NCBI RefSeq assembly: GCF_900103885.1
Contig: NZ_FNIM01000009.1
Coordinates: 52,214 to 116,213 of the forward strand
Reading direction: 5' to 3'
Length of the DNA stretch: 64,000 bases
DNA from: Actinomyces ruminicola
GTDB lineage: Bacteria > Actinomycetota > Actinomycetes > Actinomycetales > Actinomycetaceae
Part shown: piece by piece, positions 52,512-61,275 of the stretch
How positions within the stretch are numbered: position 1 is the stretch's first letter
How the letters are laid out: every line of letters starts with the position of its first letter
The notes under the pieces: model-generated
What the model was told of the DNA's origin: nothing
The model's database searches: none
Seen by the model: the letters and a program-made list of their open reading frames with translations, nothing else
Made by a program: the position numbers and the translations under genes

Positions 52512-54202
52512 TTCCACTCCTGTGCCTCGTGCTCGTCCGCGGCGGCGCGGTCGTCGACGCCGGGCCGCGCGGGACGCCGCCGCAGAGCCGCCGGTATTTC
52601 CCGGTCCACCGCGCAGATGGCGGCCAGCGTCGCGGCGGCGGTCAGTATCGCCCCGACACCGGCCACCGTCATCGCGCCGACCACGGTTCCCGCCTGGCGG
52701 CTGAGCCAGTTGCAGGCCGCGCCGGCCGCGGCGGCAACGGGCAGCGTCGCCGCCAGGATCTGCGCCGTCGGTGCCAGCACCCGTGTTCCCATGCGGCACG
52801 CCAGCGCCGCCAGCAGGCCGACGCCCGCCACGCACATGCCTGCGGTCGTCCCCAGGGCCAGCCCCTTGAGGGTGGCCACCCCGTCGCCGCCGTGCGGTGC
52901 CAGCAGGCTCACCGCCGCCCAGGACGCCAGGGCGACCGTCACCCAGCCGGCGGCTGCGGCCAGGGCGGCGCCACGGGCCCGGTCGGCGGCGTACAGCGCG
53001 CGGGTGACCTGGTAGATCAGCGCATAGCCCACCAACCCCGGGGCCAGCAGGGCCAGGGACGCGCCCATGCCGGCGACGTCGGCCAGCAGGGAGAAGAAGC
53101 GCTCGGCGCCGTCGGCGGCCGCCAACAGCATGCCGCCCCCGGCCACCGCCACACCCGTTACCAGCGCGGTGGAGCGGGCGGTGAGCCGGCGCGCATCATC
53201 GCCGTCACGGGTGAAGGCGGCGGCCAGCCGGGGGTAGACGACGGTGGCGACCGGCACCACCAGCACGGCGTAGGGCAGCACGTAGACGGCCTGCGTGTAC
53301 TGGTAGACGGCGACGGTGCCGGTGCTTCCCCCGGCGCGGGCGAGTGCCAGCACCGCCAGGACGCTGACCTGCTGCGCGACCAGCGTCCACACCCCGGCGC
53401 CGCCCAGGCGCAGCGCCTTCGCCGCGGTGCCGCGGCCCAGGCGCAGGGTGGGTCGCAGCCGGATCCCCAGCCGGTGCGCGGGCCACAGCAGGGGCAGGGA
53501 CAGCGCGGCCACCCCCGCGGTCGTGCCCCAGCCGAGCACCTGCAGCGCCACCGGTGAGGCCGTCTCCGCTCCGGCGGCGAGTGCACCGTACACGGCGTAG
53601 GTGGCCATGACCACCAGACTGGACAGGACGGGCGTGAGCGCCGGCCAGGTGAAGCGGCCGTGGGCCTGCAGCACGCCGGTGAGCACCACGCCGATGCCGT
53701 ACAGGGGGACCTGCGCCGCGAACATGCGCAGGAAGGCCGCCACCAAGCCGCGCTGAAGCTCCGGGTCCACGCCCTGGGAGACGGGGAACCAGCCGGCTAT
53801 GGGCCGGGCGCACAGGGCCAGGACGAGCGCGAGCGGAGTGAGCACCAGGAGCACCAGCGCGAGCAGCGCGGAGGTCGTGCGGGAGACCTCACCGTCACGG
53901 CCGGCGCTGACCGGGCCGGCCAGCAGCGGCACCACGGTCGCGGCCAGCGCCCCGCCCACCACCACCTCGTACAGGACGTTGGGGACTTGGTTGGCGGTGG
54001 CGTAGGCGCCGGCGACGGTGCCGGCCCCGACGGTGGTGGCCTGCACGATCCAGCGCAGGAAGCCGAGCGCACGCGAGACCAGGGTGAGCCCGGCCACTCC
54101 CCCGGCGGCCCCCAGGACTGCATGTCCACCGCCGGAGGGAGCGCCGGAACGGGCGGAGTCTGAGCCTGCGGACACGTTGGTCACGGCGGTCGGGCGGGTC
54201 AC
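52508..54202 (-). CDS. murJ: MurJ/MviN family lipid II flippase-like protein
   Basis: A 564-residue membrane protein with about fourteen helices of the MOP exporter superfamily, which moves lipid-linked precursors to the outer leaflet. Motifs: FLRWIVQATTVGAGTVAGAYATANQVPNVLYEVVVGGALAATVVPLL and the PLYGIGVVLTGVLQAHGRFTWPAL region. The GTG start overlaps the upstream stop (GTGA). A second murJ copy usually exists near the origin in actinobacteria, so this may serve another lipid-linked glycan made by neighbouring transferases. Confidence 0.87.
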   Translation of the reverse strand: MTRPTAVTNVSAGSDSARSGAPSGGGHAVLGAAGGVAGLTLVSRALGFLRWIVQATTVGAGTVAGAYATANQVPNVLYEVVVGGALAATVVPLLAGPVSAGRDGEVSRTTSALLALVLLVLTPLALVLALCARPIAGWFPVSQGVDPELQRGLVAAFLRMFAAQVPLYGIGVVLTGVLQAHGRFTWPALTPVLSSLVVMATYAVYGALAAGAETASPVALQVLGWGTTAGVAALSLPLLWPAHRLGIRLRPTLRLGRGTAAKALRLGGAGVWTLVAQQVSVLAVLALARAGGSTGTVAVYQYTQAVYVLPYAVLVVPVATVVYPRLAAAFTRDGDDARRLTARSTALVTGVAVAGGGMLLAAADGAERFFSLLADVAGMGASLALLAPGLVGYALIYQVTRALYAADRARGAALAAAAGWVTVALASWAAVSLLAPHGGDGVATLKGLALGTTAGMCVAGVGLLAALACRMGTRVLAPTAQILAATLPVAAAAGAACNWLSRQAGTVVGAMTVAGVGAILTAAATLAAICAVDREIPAALRRRPARPGVDDRAAADEHEAQEWK

Positions 54203-55116
54203 GGGGCGCGGCGCCCGAGGCGGTCGACGGCGGACAGGAGCGGGTGGTTCTCGATCACGCGGGTGAAGGAGATCCTCTCGCTGGCAAGCACGAGCCCCGT
54301 CCCGGTGATGCCGGCCGCGGCACGCAGCGGGCGGCTGGGGTGGGCGGCCAGGGCGGCTCCCACCAGGGCGCCCAGCGCGTTGGCGCCGGTGTCGCCGAGC
54401 ATGGTGGTCTCCCCCAGATCCTCGGGCAGGGCCGCGGCGGCCGCCCCTAGGGCACCGGCGGCAAGGGCGCGGCTGGCCGCAGACTCCGGGCGCCGGTCGG
54501 CCAGCAGCGGCGCCGAGGCCAGGACCGCCGCCTTCAGGGCCCGGCCGGGACGCAGGTCCAGCAGGTTGTGGAGGTTGGCCCAGGAGGCGATGACCACGGC
54601 GCCGGTGGCGGCGTCGGCGACGGCCCGCGCCGCGCCGTCGTGCCGCCGGGCGTGGGCGAGCAGCCCCCCGGCGACCAGGGCGCCGCCGCCGATCACGGCC
54701 ACCTTGAGCGCGCCGGTGGTGACGTGCCCGCGGCGCAGCGCCGCCAGATGGCCCTTCAGGCCCTTGGCGGGCACGGCGCCGTCATGGGCGCCGGCGTCGA
54801 GATCGTCGACCAGGCCCGCCGTGCCCGCGGCCGTGACCGCCGTGACGGCGGCGATCGCGGCGGCGCCGACGGGCTCGCCCGCGTGGTACCGGAACCCTCC
54901 TGCGCAGGCGCCCGCGGCGGTAGCGCCGGCGGCCACGCCCACGCCACCGCGCAGGCTGACGGTGCGGCCGTGGAAATTAGTACGCTCAAGCCGTCGCGAC
55001 CCGGCGCCAGCCCGCCCCAGGGCGGCCGCTACCGCCGCCGTGGTGAGCAGAGAGGCGGCGGCAGTCGCAACCGGGCCGGGTGCGGGGCCGCTGGTCGTCG
55101 GCACGGTCGGCGTCAT
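54199..55116 (-). CDS. MraY/WecA-like phospho-sugar transferase family membrane protein
   Basis: A 305-residue membrane protein. It shows the motifs of polyprenol-phosphate sugar-1-phosphate transferases in weakened form: GTAGLVDDLDAGAHDG (acidic DDxD), WANLHNLLDLRPGRALK, and ETTMLGDTGANALGALVG (GDTGAN). Unusually Ala- and Gly-rich helices. In the typical actinobacterial tlyA-recN-steAB region a gene of this type lies between steB and murJ. Its natural product may be the lipid carrier intermediate exported by MurJ and extended by the GT4 enzyme; this is inference. Confidence 0.78.
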   Translation of the reverse strand: MTPTVPTTSGPAPGPVATAAASLLTTAAVAAALGRAGAGSRRLERTNFHGRTVSLRGGVGVAAGATAAGACAGGFRYHAGEPVGAAAIAAVTAVTAAGTAGLVDDLDAGAHDGAVPAKGLKGHLAALRRGHVTTGALKVAVIGGGALVAGGLLAHARRHDGAARAVADAATGAVVIASWANLHNLLDLRPGRALKAAVLASAPLLADRRPESAASRALAAGALGAAAAALPEDLGETTMLGDTGANALGALVGAALAAHPSRPLRAAAGITGTGLVLASERISFTRVIENHPLLSAVDRLGRRAP

Positions 55117-55136
55117 GGCTGCAAGCGTAGTCGGCG

Positions 55137-56060
55137 TCAGTTGGCCACGGGCGGGATGATGGCGTCGGCACCGTCGTCGAATCCATAGCTGCCGACGGTG
55201 CCCGCGGCCGTGGCGGCGAGCGCGAGGGGGACGGATACGGCGGCGGTGGCCTGGCCGACCGAGTCCACCGTGGTTACCGGGGCCTTGGCGGCACGCAGCG
55301 CCGAGACCACGTCCGCCTTCGCGTCGGCTGACCCGACGACAACGGTCGTGGCCTTAGAGGCGAGGCCGGTCAGCGCGGAGGTCCAGGCGGCGGCGTCCTG
55401 CTCGGGAGTGGCCGCAGCGGTCGGTTCGCTCCCATCCGAAGCGGCCACCGTCCTTGGGCCGACGACGACGATCATGCTGGCGGGCCCGGATGGCTGCGCG
55501 TCCACGGTCACCAGCGGCGTGTCGGATGCGGTGAGCAGCTCCATGAGGGCGGTGGCGTTGTCCCCCTCGGTGGTCAGCGCGGTGGCCAGCCCCTGCCCGA
55601 GGATGGCGTTGCCGTCCGCGGCGACGGCGTCGAGGTAGGGGGAGAACTGGCCGGAATAGGTCGAGCGGAAGGAGTCGCGGGCGGTCTCGGCCCAGGCGGT
55701 GGTCAGGTTGACACGGCCGGTGACGGTGGCGCCGGCGGTCTCGATCTCGGTGACGACGGAGTCGATATCGCCGCTCTCGGCGTCGGGCATCACGACGACG
55801 GCCACGCGCTGGTCCTTCAGCCTGCCGGGCAGCAGGGAGTCGGCGGCGGCAACGATGTACTCGTCGCGCTCGTTCACCGCCGTCTCGGTCTGCTCCAGGC
55901 GGGTCTGGAGGTCGTTGCGGTCGGCCCGCAGAGAGGTGACCTGGTCGTTCAGGGCCGTGCCGAGTGAGTTCTGCAGCGGCCCGGCTCCCAGGACGACCCC
56001 CACGGCGAGGGCGAGGAAGACGGAGATGAGCGAGACCAGGTGGTAGCGGAAATCGATCAT
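55137..56060 (-). CDS. SteB/MctB-like copper transport or cell-separation protein
   Basis: A 307-residue protein with an N-terminal signal-anchor (FRYHLVSLISVFLALAVGVVLGAG), a coiled coil at about residues 33-68 (LNDQVTSLRADRNDLQTRLEQTETAV) and a large extracytoplasmic domain. It is homologous to Rv1698 (MctB) and to corynebacterial SteB, which acts with SteA upstream of the RipC wall hydrolase. Copper-efflux and cell-separation roles have both been reported for the family. It follows steA by 18 bases with AGGA 7 bases before the ATG. Confidence 0.85.
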   Translation of the reverse strand: MIDFRYHLVSLISVFLALAVGVVLGAGPLQNSLGTALNDQVTSLRADRNDLQTRLEQTETAVNERDEYIVAAADSLLPGRLKDQRVAVVVMPDAESGDIDSVVTEIETAGATVTGRVNLTTAWAETARDSFRSTYSGQFSPYLDAVAADGNAILGQGLATALTTEGDNATALMELLTASDTPLVTVDAQPSGPASMIVVVGPRTVAASDGSEPTAAATPEQDAAAWTSALTGLASKATTVVVGSADAKADVVSALRAAKAPVTTVDSVGQATAAVSVPLALAATAAGTVGSYGFDDGADAIIPPVAN

Positions 56061-56078
56061 GAAGGATCCTGCACTTGC

Positions 56079-57389
56079 TCAGACGGAGGGTTTGTTCGGG
56101 GTGAGTCCCACCAGGGACCGGAAGAAGTTGACCAGGTCGTCCCATACGGCGCCCGAGAGCCCGAGGAAGGTCTGTCCCCCGGGGGTGGCGGCGAGGGCGA
56201 CCAGCAACGCGACCAGTCCCGCCAGCGCCAGCAGGCCCAGCTGCCAGCCGGAGATGCGCGCACGGTACAGCCGGGAGACGCCCTTGGCGTCGATGAGGCG
56301 CCCTCCGACCTTCAACCGGGTCAGGAAGGTGGAGGACATGCCGGCGCGCCCCTTGTCGAGGAACTCCAGCAGGGTGGCGTGCGTGCCCAGTGCGACGATG
56401 AGCTCGGCGCCGGCCTCGTCGGCGATCAGCATGGCGATGTCCTCGCTGGTGCCGGTGGCGGCGAACACGGTGTGCTCCACGCCGAGGTCCTCAACGCGTT
56501 TGAGTCCGGGGGCGCGCCCGTCGCGGTAGGCGTGGACGATGATCTCGGCGCCGGACTCCAGCGCCTTGTCGGATACGGAGTCCATGTCCCCAACGATCAT
56601 GTCGGGTTTGAGCCCCGCCTCCAGGACCGCGTCCGCGCCGCCGTCCACACCGATGATGACGGGCTTGTACTCGCGGATATAGGGCTTGAGGGCCTTGAGG
56701 TCCTCCTTGTAGGAGTAGCCGCGCACCACGATGAGCACGTGCTTGCCGTTCATCGGCGTGCGGACGTCCGGCATCCCGACGCCGTTGAGGAGCAGGTCGC
56801 GTTCACCGCGCATGTACTCCATGGTGTTGGCGGCGAAGGCCTCGAGCTGGACCGACAGTCCCTCCTTGGCGGCCTCCATGAGCGCGTCTATGCTCTCCCG
56901 GGTCTGGATGGTGCCCTCGGCGAGGATGCCGGAGTCGCTGCGCTTGCCGACGTCGGAATCGGCCTCCGCAGTGGCCGTCCTGCCGCTCCCCTGGCTGCGC
57001 CGATGCCCGGCGCGGCCCTCCACTTGCACACAGCCGGCGTGCTCGGAGTCGGGGTTGAGGTCTATGGTGACGTGCTGCCCGTCACGCAGCCGCATGATGT
57101 CCGGGCCGAGGTCGTCAATCAGCGGAATGCCGGCGTCGATGAGGATGCCCGGCCCCAGGTTCGGGTAGCGTCCGGACACCGACGGGGCCGCGTTCAGAAC
57201 GGCCATCGGTTTGCACTCGACCAGGGCCTCCGCCGCCACCCGGTCGAGGTCGACGTGGTCGATCACGGCGATTTCACCGGGCTGGAGCCGTTTGGTGAGT
57301 TTCTTGGTGCGCGCGTCCACCCGGACCATGCCGCTGGGGCGGTCCGGCGCCGGCTGAGCCTGCTTGCGGAACAGAAACGGGAGCCTCAC
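56079..57389 (-). CDS. steA: SteA, cell-separation protein with thiamin pyrophosphokinase-like fold
   Basis: A 436-residue protein. The soluble part has a thiamin pyrophosphokinase-like core (GVDGGADAVLEAGLKPDMIVGDMDSVSDKAL) and GPDIMRLRDGQHVTID, and a C-terminal transmembrane helix near residues 385-405. SteA forms a complex with SteB in the corynebacterial cell-separation pathway. The GTG start overlaps the recN stop by four bases. Length and order of domains are normal for the family. Confidence 0.88.
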   Translation of the reverse strand: MRLPFLFRKQAQPAPDRPSGMVRVDARTKKLTKRLQPGEIAVIDHVDLDRVAAEALVECKPMAVLNAAPSVSGRYPNLGPGILIDAGIPLIDDLGPDIMRLRDGQHVTIDLNPDSEHAGCVQVEGRAGHRRSQGSGRTATAEADSDVGKRSDSGILAEGTIQTRESIDALMEAAKEGLSVQLEAFAANTMEYMRGERDLLLNGVGMPDVRTPMNGKHVLIVVRGYSYKEDLKALKPYIREYKPVIIGVDGGADAVLEAGLKPDMIVGDMDSVSDKALESGAEIIVHAYRDGRAPGLKRVEDLGVEHTVFAATGTSEDIAMLIADEAGAELIVALGTHATLLEFLDKGRAGMSSTFLTRLKVGGRLIDAKGVSRLYRARISGWQLGLLALAGLVALLVALAATPGGQTFLGLSGAVWDDLVNFFRSLVGLTPNKPSV

Positions 57390-59206
57390 GACTGGGATTG
57401 TGCCACGTGGGCCTCGTCAATCAGCTCAGCGGCATGCCGAAGGGCGGCTTCGGAGTCCTCGTGTCCCGACAGCATCCGGGCCAGTTCCCGTATCCGGGAA
57501 GTGCCGGTCACGGTGACCACGCGGGTGCGTACAGCGGGCCGGTCCGGTTCATAATCCGGCGGCGTGTCTGGGAATTGGGCGTCGCCCGTGGTCCGCTCCT
57601 TGAGCACCACGAGCTGGGTGTCCGCCCATGCCGCCACCTGGGCGAGGTGAGTGACGACCACCACCTGGTGCCTGCGGGCGAGCCGTGCCAGGCGCCGTCC
57701 AATCTCCCTGGCGGCCCGGCCGCCTACGCCCGCGTCGATCTCATCGAAGATGAGGGTACGCCGGTGATGCATGGACTCCGCTGCCGGTTCTCCCTGCTCC
57801 GCACCGCCGGCCGCGGCGTCTGCGAGAACCACTTCCAGGGCCAGCATGATGCGGGACAGCTCGCCTCCGGAGGCCCCCTTGCCCAGTGGCAGCGCCGGCG
57901 CTCCGGGGTGGGAGACCAGCAGCAGGGCGACCGTCTCGGCGCCGGTGGGGCCGGGCTCGTCACGCGGTTGGAGGTCGACGACGAGCCGCGCCTCCTTCAT
58001 CTCCAGCCCGGCCAGTTCGGCATTGACCGCATCCTGCAGCCGTTCGGCAAGGAGCCGCCGGGCGGCGGACAGCTCGGAGGCGAGAGCGCTCAGCTCGTCC
58101 TCCGCGGAGGCGAGGGCCGCGCTCAGGTCGGCGGCGGCGCCGTGGGGCCCCTCAAGCTCGTCCAGGCGGGCGGCGGCGGCCTCGCCCCAGGCGAGCAGGG
58201 CATCGACGTCGTCAAGCCGAGTATCGGGCCCGCCGATCTCCCGGCAGGCCCGGGCCAGCTCTCCACGGCGGTCCTGCACCCAGGCGAGGCGGGCCGGGTC
58301 GGCGTCAAGCGAGGCCAGGTACTCAGCCAGCTCGCCGGCCAGGTCCGCGCTGACAATCCCGAGTCGGTGCAGGCGTGCGGCCAGGGCCGTCAGGGCGGGG
58401 TCCACGTCGGCCACGTGGGACAGGGCCCGGTCGGCAGCGGCGATCAGTGCAGTCACATCCGGCACGTCGCCCGTACCCGCCTCCTCATCGCCGGCCAGGG
58501 CGGTGCGCGCCGTGGCGGCGGCGCGGCGCAGGTCTTCGGCGTGGTCCAGGCGCTCGGCCTCGACGGTCAGGGCGGCGTCCTCCCCCGGCTCGGGAGCGAG
58601 TTCCTCCAGCCGCCCCAGCCAGCGGCGCAGGTCCTCGGCCTCGGCGCGGCGGGCCTCGGCGCCGGCGTGCCACTGCTCCAGGGCGGCGGCCGCGGCGGTT
58701 CTGACCTGGTAGGCCTCGGCATAGCGACGGCACAGGGCAGCGTGGCTCGGCCCGCCGAGGCCGTCCAGGGCGGCGCGCTGAGCCGAGGCGGAGCGCAGGC
58801 GCAGCTGATCGGCCTGCCCGTGCACGGACACGAGGCGGGCGCCGACGTCGGCCAGCACCGTGGAGGGCACGGCCCGGCCGCCCAGGTGGGCGCGGGAACG
58901 GCCCGTTGCGGGCACGGTACGTGAGGCGAGCAGGAGGTCGTCGTCGAGCTCGGCCCCGGCTTCGGCGGCGCGAGCGGCGGCGCGGGAGGAGGGGGAGATG
59001 ATGAACTCACCCTCCACCAGGGCGCGTTCAGAGCCGGTGCGGACGACGGCCGCCTCAGCGCGCTGCCCCAGTAGGAGTCCCAGGGAGGTGAGCACCATGG
59101 TCTTGCCGGCTCCGGTCTCCCCGGTCAGGGCAGTCAGTCCGGGGCTGAGCTGAAGATCAGCCGCCTCGATGACTCCCAGGTTCTCGATGTGCAGCGATTC
59201 GATCAC
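57386..59206 (-). CDS. recN: DNA repair protein RecN
   Basis: A 606-residue SMC-like ATPase in double-strand-break repair. Walker A TGETGAGKTMVLTSLGLLLG, the coiled-coil arms rich in Leu/Glu/Arg, the signature KGASGGELSRIMLALEVVLAD and Walker B RTLIFDEIDAGVGGRAA are all present. The GTG at 59206 (MIESLHIENLG) overlaps the nadK stop (GTGA). No SOS box sits immediately ahead since it is inside the operon. Confidence 0.95.
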   Translation of the reverse strand: MIESLHIENLGVIEAADLQLSPGLTALTGETGAGKTMVLTSLGLLLGQRAEAAVVRTGSERALVEGEFIISPSSRAAARAAEAGAELDDDLLLASRTVPATGRSRAHLGGRAVPSTVLADVGARLVSVHGQADQLRLRSASAQRAALDGLGGPSHAALCRRYAEAYQVRTAAAAALEQWHAGAEARRAEAEDLRRWLGRLEELAPEPGEDAALTVEAERLDHAEDLRRAAATARTALAGDEEAGTGDVPDVTALIAAADRALSHVADVDPALTALAARLHRLGIVSADLAGELAEYLASLDADPARLAWVQDRRGELARACREIGGPDTRLDDVDALLAWGEAAAARLDELEGPHGAAADLSAALASAEDELSALASELSAARRLLAERLQDAVNAELAGLEMKEARLVVDLQPRDEPGPTGAETVALLLVSHPGAPALPLGKGASGGELSRIMLALEVVLADAAAGGAEQGEPAAESMHHRRTLIFDEIDAGVGGRAAREIGRRLARLARRHQVVVVTHLAQVAAWADTQLVVLKERTTGDAQFPDTPPDYEPDRPAVRTRVVTVTGTSRIRELARMLSGHEDSEAALRHAAELIDEAHVAQSQS

Positions 59207-60180
59207 TGCGTATCGCCGTCCCGGCCCGGCAGCGCGGCGGAGGCATCGGCGGTGCGCCACCCCTGGACGGGCAGGTCGAACTTGCGTACCAGCCGCGTGG
59301 CGAAGGGGGCGGTGTTCACTCGTGCCAGCCGCACCGGGCGCTGCGCACGGGTGACGCAGATGCGCGATCCGGTCGGCGCGTCGAGGCAGCGGCGCCCGTC
59401 GCACCACACCTCCGCGCCGCCGAAGCCGGCGTGGTAGATGACCACCTCCAGGCGCGAATCGGGGCCCACCACCAGCGGGCGGGTGAACAGGGCGTGCGCG
59501 GACAGCGGTACCAGCAGCAGCGCCTCTACCTCGGGCCAGATGACGGGGCCTCCGCCGGAGTAGGCATAAGCGGTGGAGCCGGTGGGTGTGGCCATGACCA
59601 GCCCGTCGCAGCCGAAGGAGGACACCGCCTGACCGTCCACTCCGACGGCCACCTCGACCATGCGGGCCCGATCGCGCTTCTCCAGGGCCGCCTCGTTCAG
59701 TGCCCAGTCCCGGGTCACCGAGCCGTCGGGGGCGCGCACCTCCACGTCGATGGTCATGCGGGTGTCCACGACGTACCTGCCTGCCACCAGGTCGGCGACG
59801 ACCTGCTCGACGGCGTCTGGATCGGCCTCGGCGAGGAAACCGACATGGCCGGTGTTGATACCGAGCAGCGGCACGTCGCGATCACGAGCAACCTCGCTGG
59901 CACGCAGGATGGTGCCGTCTCCTCCCAGGACCAGCACCAGGTCGACGTCACCCTCGAATCCGGGTTCAACCGGCTCCACGCCGTGGGAGCGCAGGGCCGC
60001 CTGCGCGCGGGCGACCGCGGTGGCGGTCGGTGCCGCCTTGCGGTGGGGAGGCACCGGCTTGTCGTTGAGATCGCGTTGGAGGACCATGACGCGTCGAAGC
60101 CGCGGCTGGGGGCTTTGGCTCGAGCGCGTACCCGCCCCGGTGATTTCAGGAGTGGTCCCGGAGATGGTTCCGGTGCTCAT
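59203..60180 (-). CDS. nadK: NAD kinase
   Basis: A 325-residue cytosolic enzyme phosphorylating NAD to NADP with ATP or polyphosphate. GGDGT (in LVLGGDGTILRASE), the NE/D-rich WALNEAALEKRDRARM, and the TPTGSTAYAYSGGGPVIWP loop are intact. The first 40 residues are a Ser/Thr/Gly-rich extension. The start lies 35 bases inside the end of tlyA, so translation is coupled; the preceding Rv1695-type gene order is conserved. An internal ATG or GTG nearer MVLQRDLN is possible. Confidence 0.95.
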   Translation of the reverse strand: MSTGTISGTTPEITGAGTRSSQSPQPRLRRVMVLQRDLNDKPVPPHRKAAPTATAVARAQAALRSHGVEPVEPGFEGDVDLVLVLGGDGTILRASEVARDRDVPLLGINTGHVGFLAEADPDAVEQVVADLVAGRYVVDTRMTIDVEVRAPDGSVTRDWALNEAALEKRDRARMVEVAVGVDGQAVSSFGCDGLVMATPTGSTAYAYSGGGPVIWPEVEALLLVPLSAHALFTRPLVVGPDSRLEVVIYHAGFGGAEVWCDGRRCLDAPTGSRICVTRAQRPVRLARVNTAPFATRLVRKFDLPVQGWRTADASAALPGRDGDTQ

Positions 60181-61051
60181 GTCCGCCTCCTTCCGTGCGA
60201 CGTCTGCGCCGGCTGCGCCCGGCCGGTCCTGCCGCCACGGCGCGATGCGCCTCGTCCTGAAGCGCCGCGCCGGTCAGATCCGTCGGCGAGCCGGCCTGTC
60301 CGGCATGCATGTTCACAAAGTACTCGACATTCCCGGCCGGCCCGGGCAGCGGCGACGCGGTGACCGCATCAATGCCCAGCCCCAGGCCATGGGCGCACTC
60401 GCACACGGTCAGCACAGACTCGACGTGCAATTCTGGGTCACGGACCACTCCCCCGTGCCCGAGGCGCTGTTTGCCGACCTCGAATTGGGGCTTGACCATC
60501 AGCAGCAGGTCGGCGTCGGCGGCGGCCGCACCGACCAGCGCCGGCAGCACGGTGGTCAGGGAGATGAAGGACAGGTCGCCTACGATGAGTTCAGGCGCAG
60601 GGGCGACCGCCTCGGGATCGAGCGTGCGCACGTTTGTTCGCTCCAGCACGGTTACCCGTGGATCGGTCCGCAGGGACCAGGCGAGCTGTCCGTAGCCGAC
60701 GTCGACGGCAACGACGTGGGCCGCACCGCGGCGCAGGAGCACATCGGTGAAGCCGCCGGTGGAGGCTCCGGCGTCCAGGCAGCGGCGGCCCTCGATTCGC
60801 GGGGCCAGGCCGCGCTCCGCGAGGGCGTCTAGCGCGCCCGCCAGCTTGTGGGCGCCGCGGGAGACGTAGTCGTCCGCTTCCGGGGCAATGATCTCGATGG
60901 CCTGTGCGGGGTTCACCTGGCGCGCAGGTTTGATCACCACCACGCCGTCGAGGGTGACCCGGCCATCGCCGATGAGGCGGGCGGCATGTGCCCGCGAATG
61001 CGCCAGTCCACGGCGGACCAGCTCGGAGTCGATACGGATGAGTCGTGCCAT
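60146..61051 (-). CDS. tlyA: TlyA family 23S/16S rRNA 2'-O-methyltransferase (hemolysin-like)
   Basis: A 301-residue enzyme with an N-terminal S4 RNA-binding domain (RIDSELVRRGLAHSRAHAARLIGDGRV) and a Rossmann methyltransferase: CLDAGASTGGFTDVLLRRGAAHVVAVDVGYGQLAW, LIVGDLSFISL, and MVKPQFEVG. In mycobacteria it methylates 16S C1409 and 23S C1920 and affects capreomycin sensitivity. Typical TlyA is about 270 residues; this one has a longer C-terminal tail of about 30 basic residues reading into nadK by 35 bases. Confidence 0.93.
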   Translation of the reverse strand: MARLIRIDSELVRRGLAHSRAHAARLIGDGRVTLDGVVVIKPARQVNPAQAIEIIAPEADDYVSRGAHKLAGALDALAERGLAPRIEGRRCLDAGASTGGFTDVLLRRGAAHVVAVDVGYGQLAWSLRTDPRVTVLERTNVRTLDPEAVAPAPELIVGDLSFISLTTVLPALVGAAAADADLLLMVKPQFEVGKQRLGHGGVVRDPELHVESVLTVCECAHGLGLGIDAVTASPLPGPAGNVEYFVNMHAGQAGSPTDLTGAALQDEAHRAVAAGPAGRSRRRRRTEGGGHEHRNHLRDHS

Positions 61052-61073
61052 GCAGTGGGCTTCGGTGACGGTG

Positions 61074-61262
61074 TCAGTTCTGGGTCTGACGCAGCCGGGA
61101 GGCGAGCGTCTCATGGATGGAGGCGAGCTCCACCGCGCGCTCCTCGAGTGGTAGGGCGGCGGCCGCCTCGAGCCGCGTCGTCAGGTCCAAGGCGGGGGCG
61201 GACGCGGCTGCGGGTGTCCGTTGCGGTACGGGTCGCGGAACCGGTCGGGGGGTGCTGGTCAT
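61074..61262 (-). CDS. Small conserved actinobacterial protein
   Basis: A 62-residue protein that lies between the HAD hydrolase and tlyA, where short genes of this kind occur in other actinobacteria. After a Pro-rich start (MTSTPRPVPRPVPQ) a single amphipathic helix pair follows (LTTRLEAAAALPLEERAVELASIHETLASRL). The function is unknown. It is retained because of its conserved place and the lack of any alternative coding sequence. Confidence 0.6.
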   Translation of the reverse strand: MTSTPRPVPRPVPQRTPAAASAPALDLTTRLEAAAALPLEERAVELASIHETLASRLRQTQN

Positions 61263-61275
61263 AGAGCTGCTCGGA

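Noticed and set aside
59270..59290. SOS-like 10 of 12 match inside nadK coding sequence
   Set aside because: It lies in coding sequence far from a promoter; about two such near-matches are expected by chance in 64 kb.
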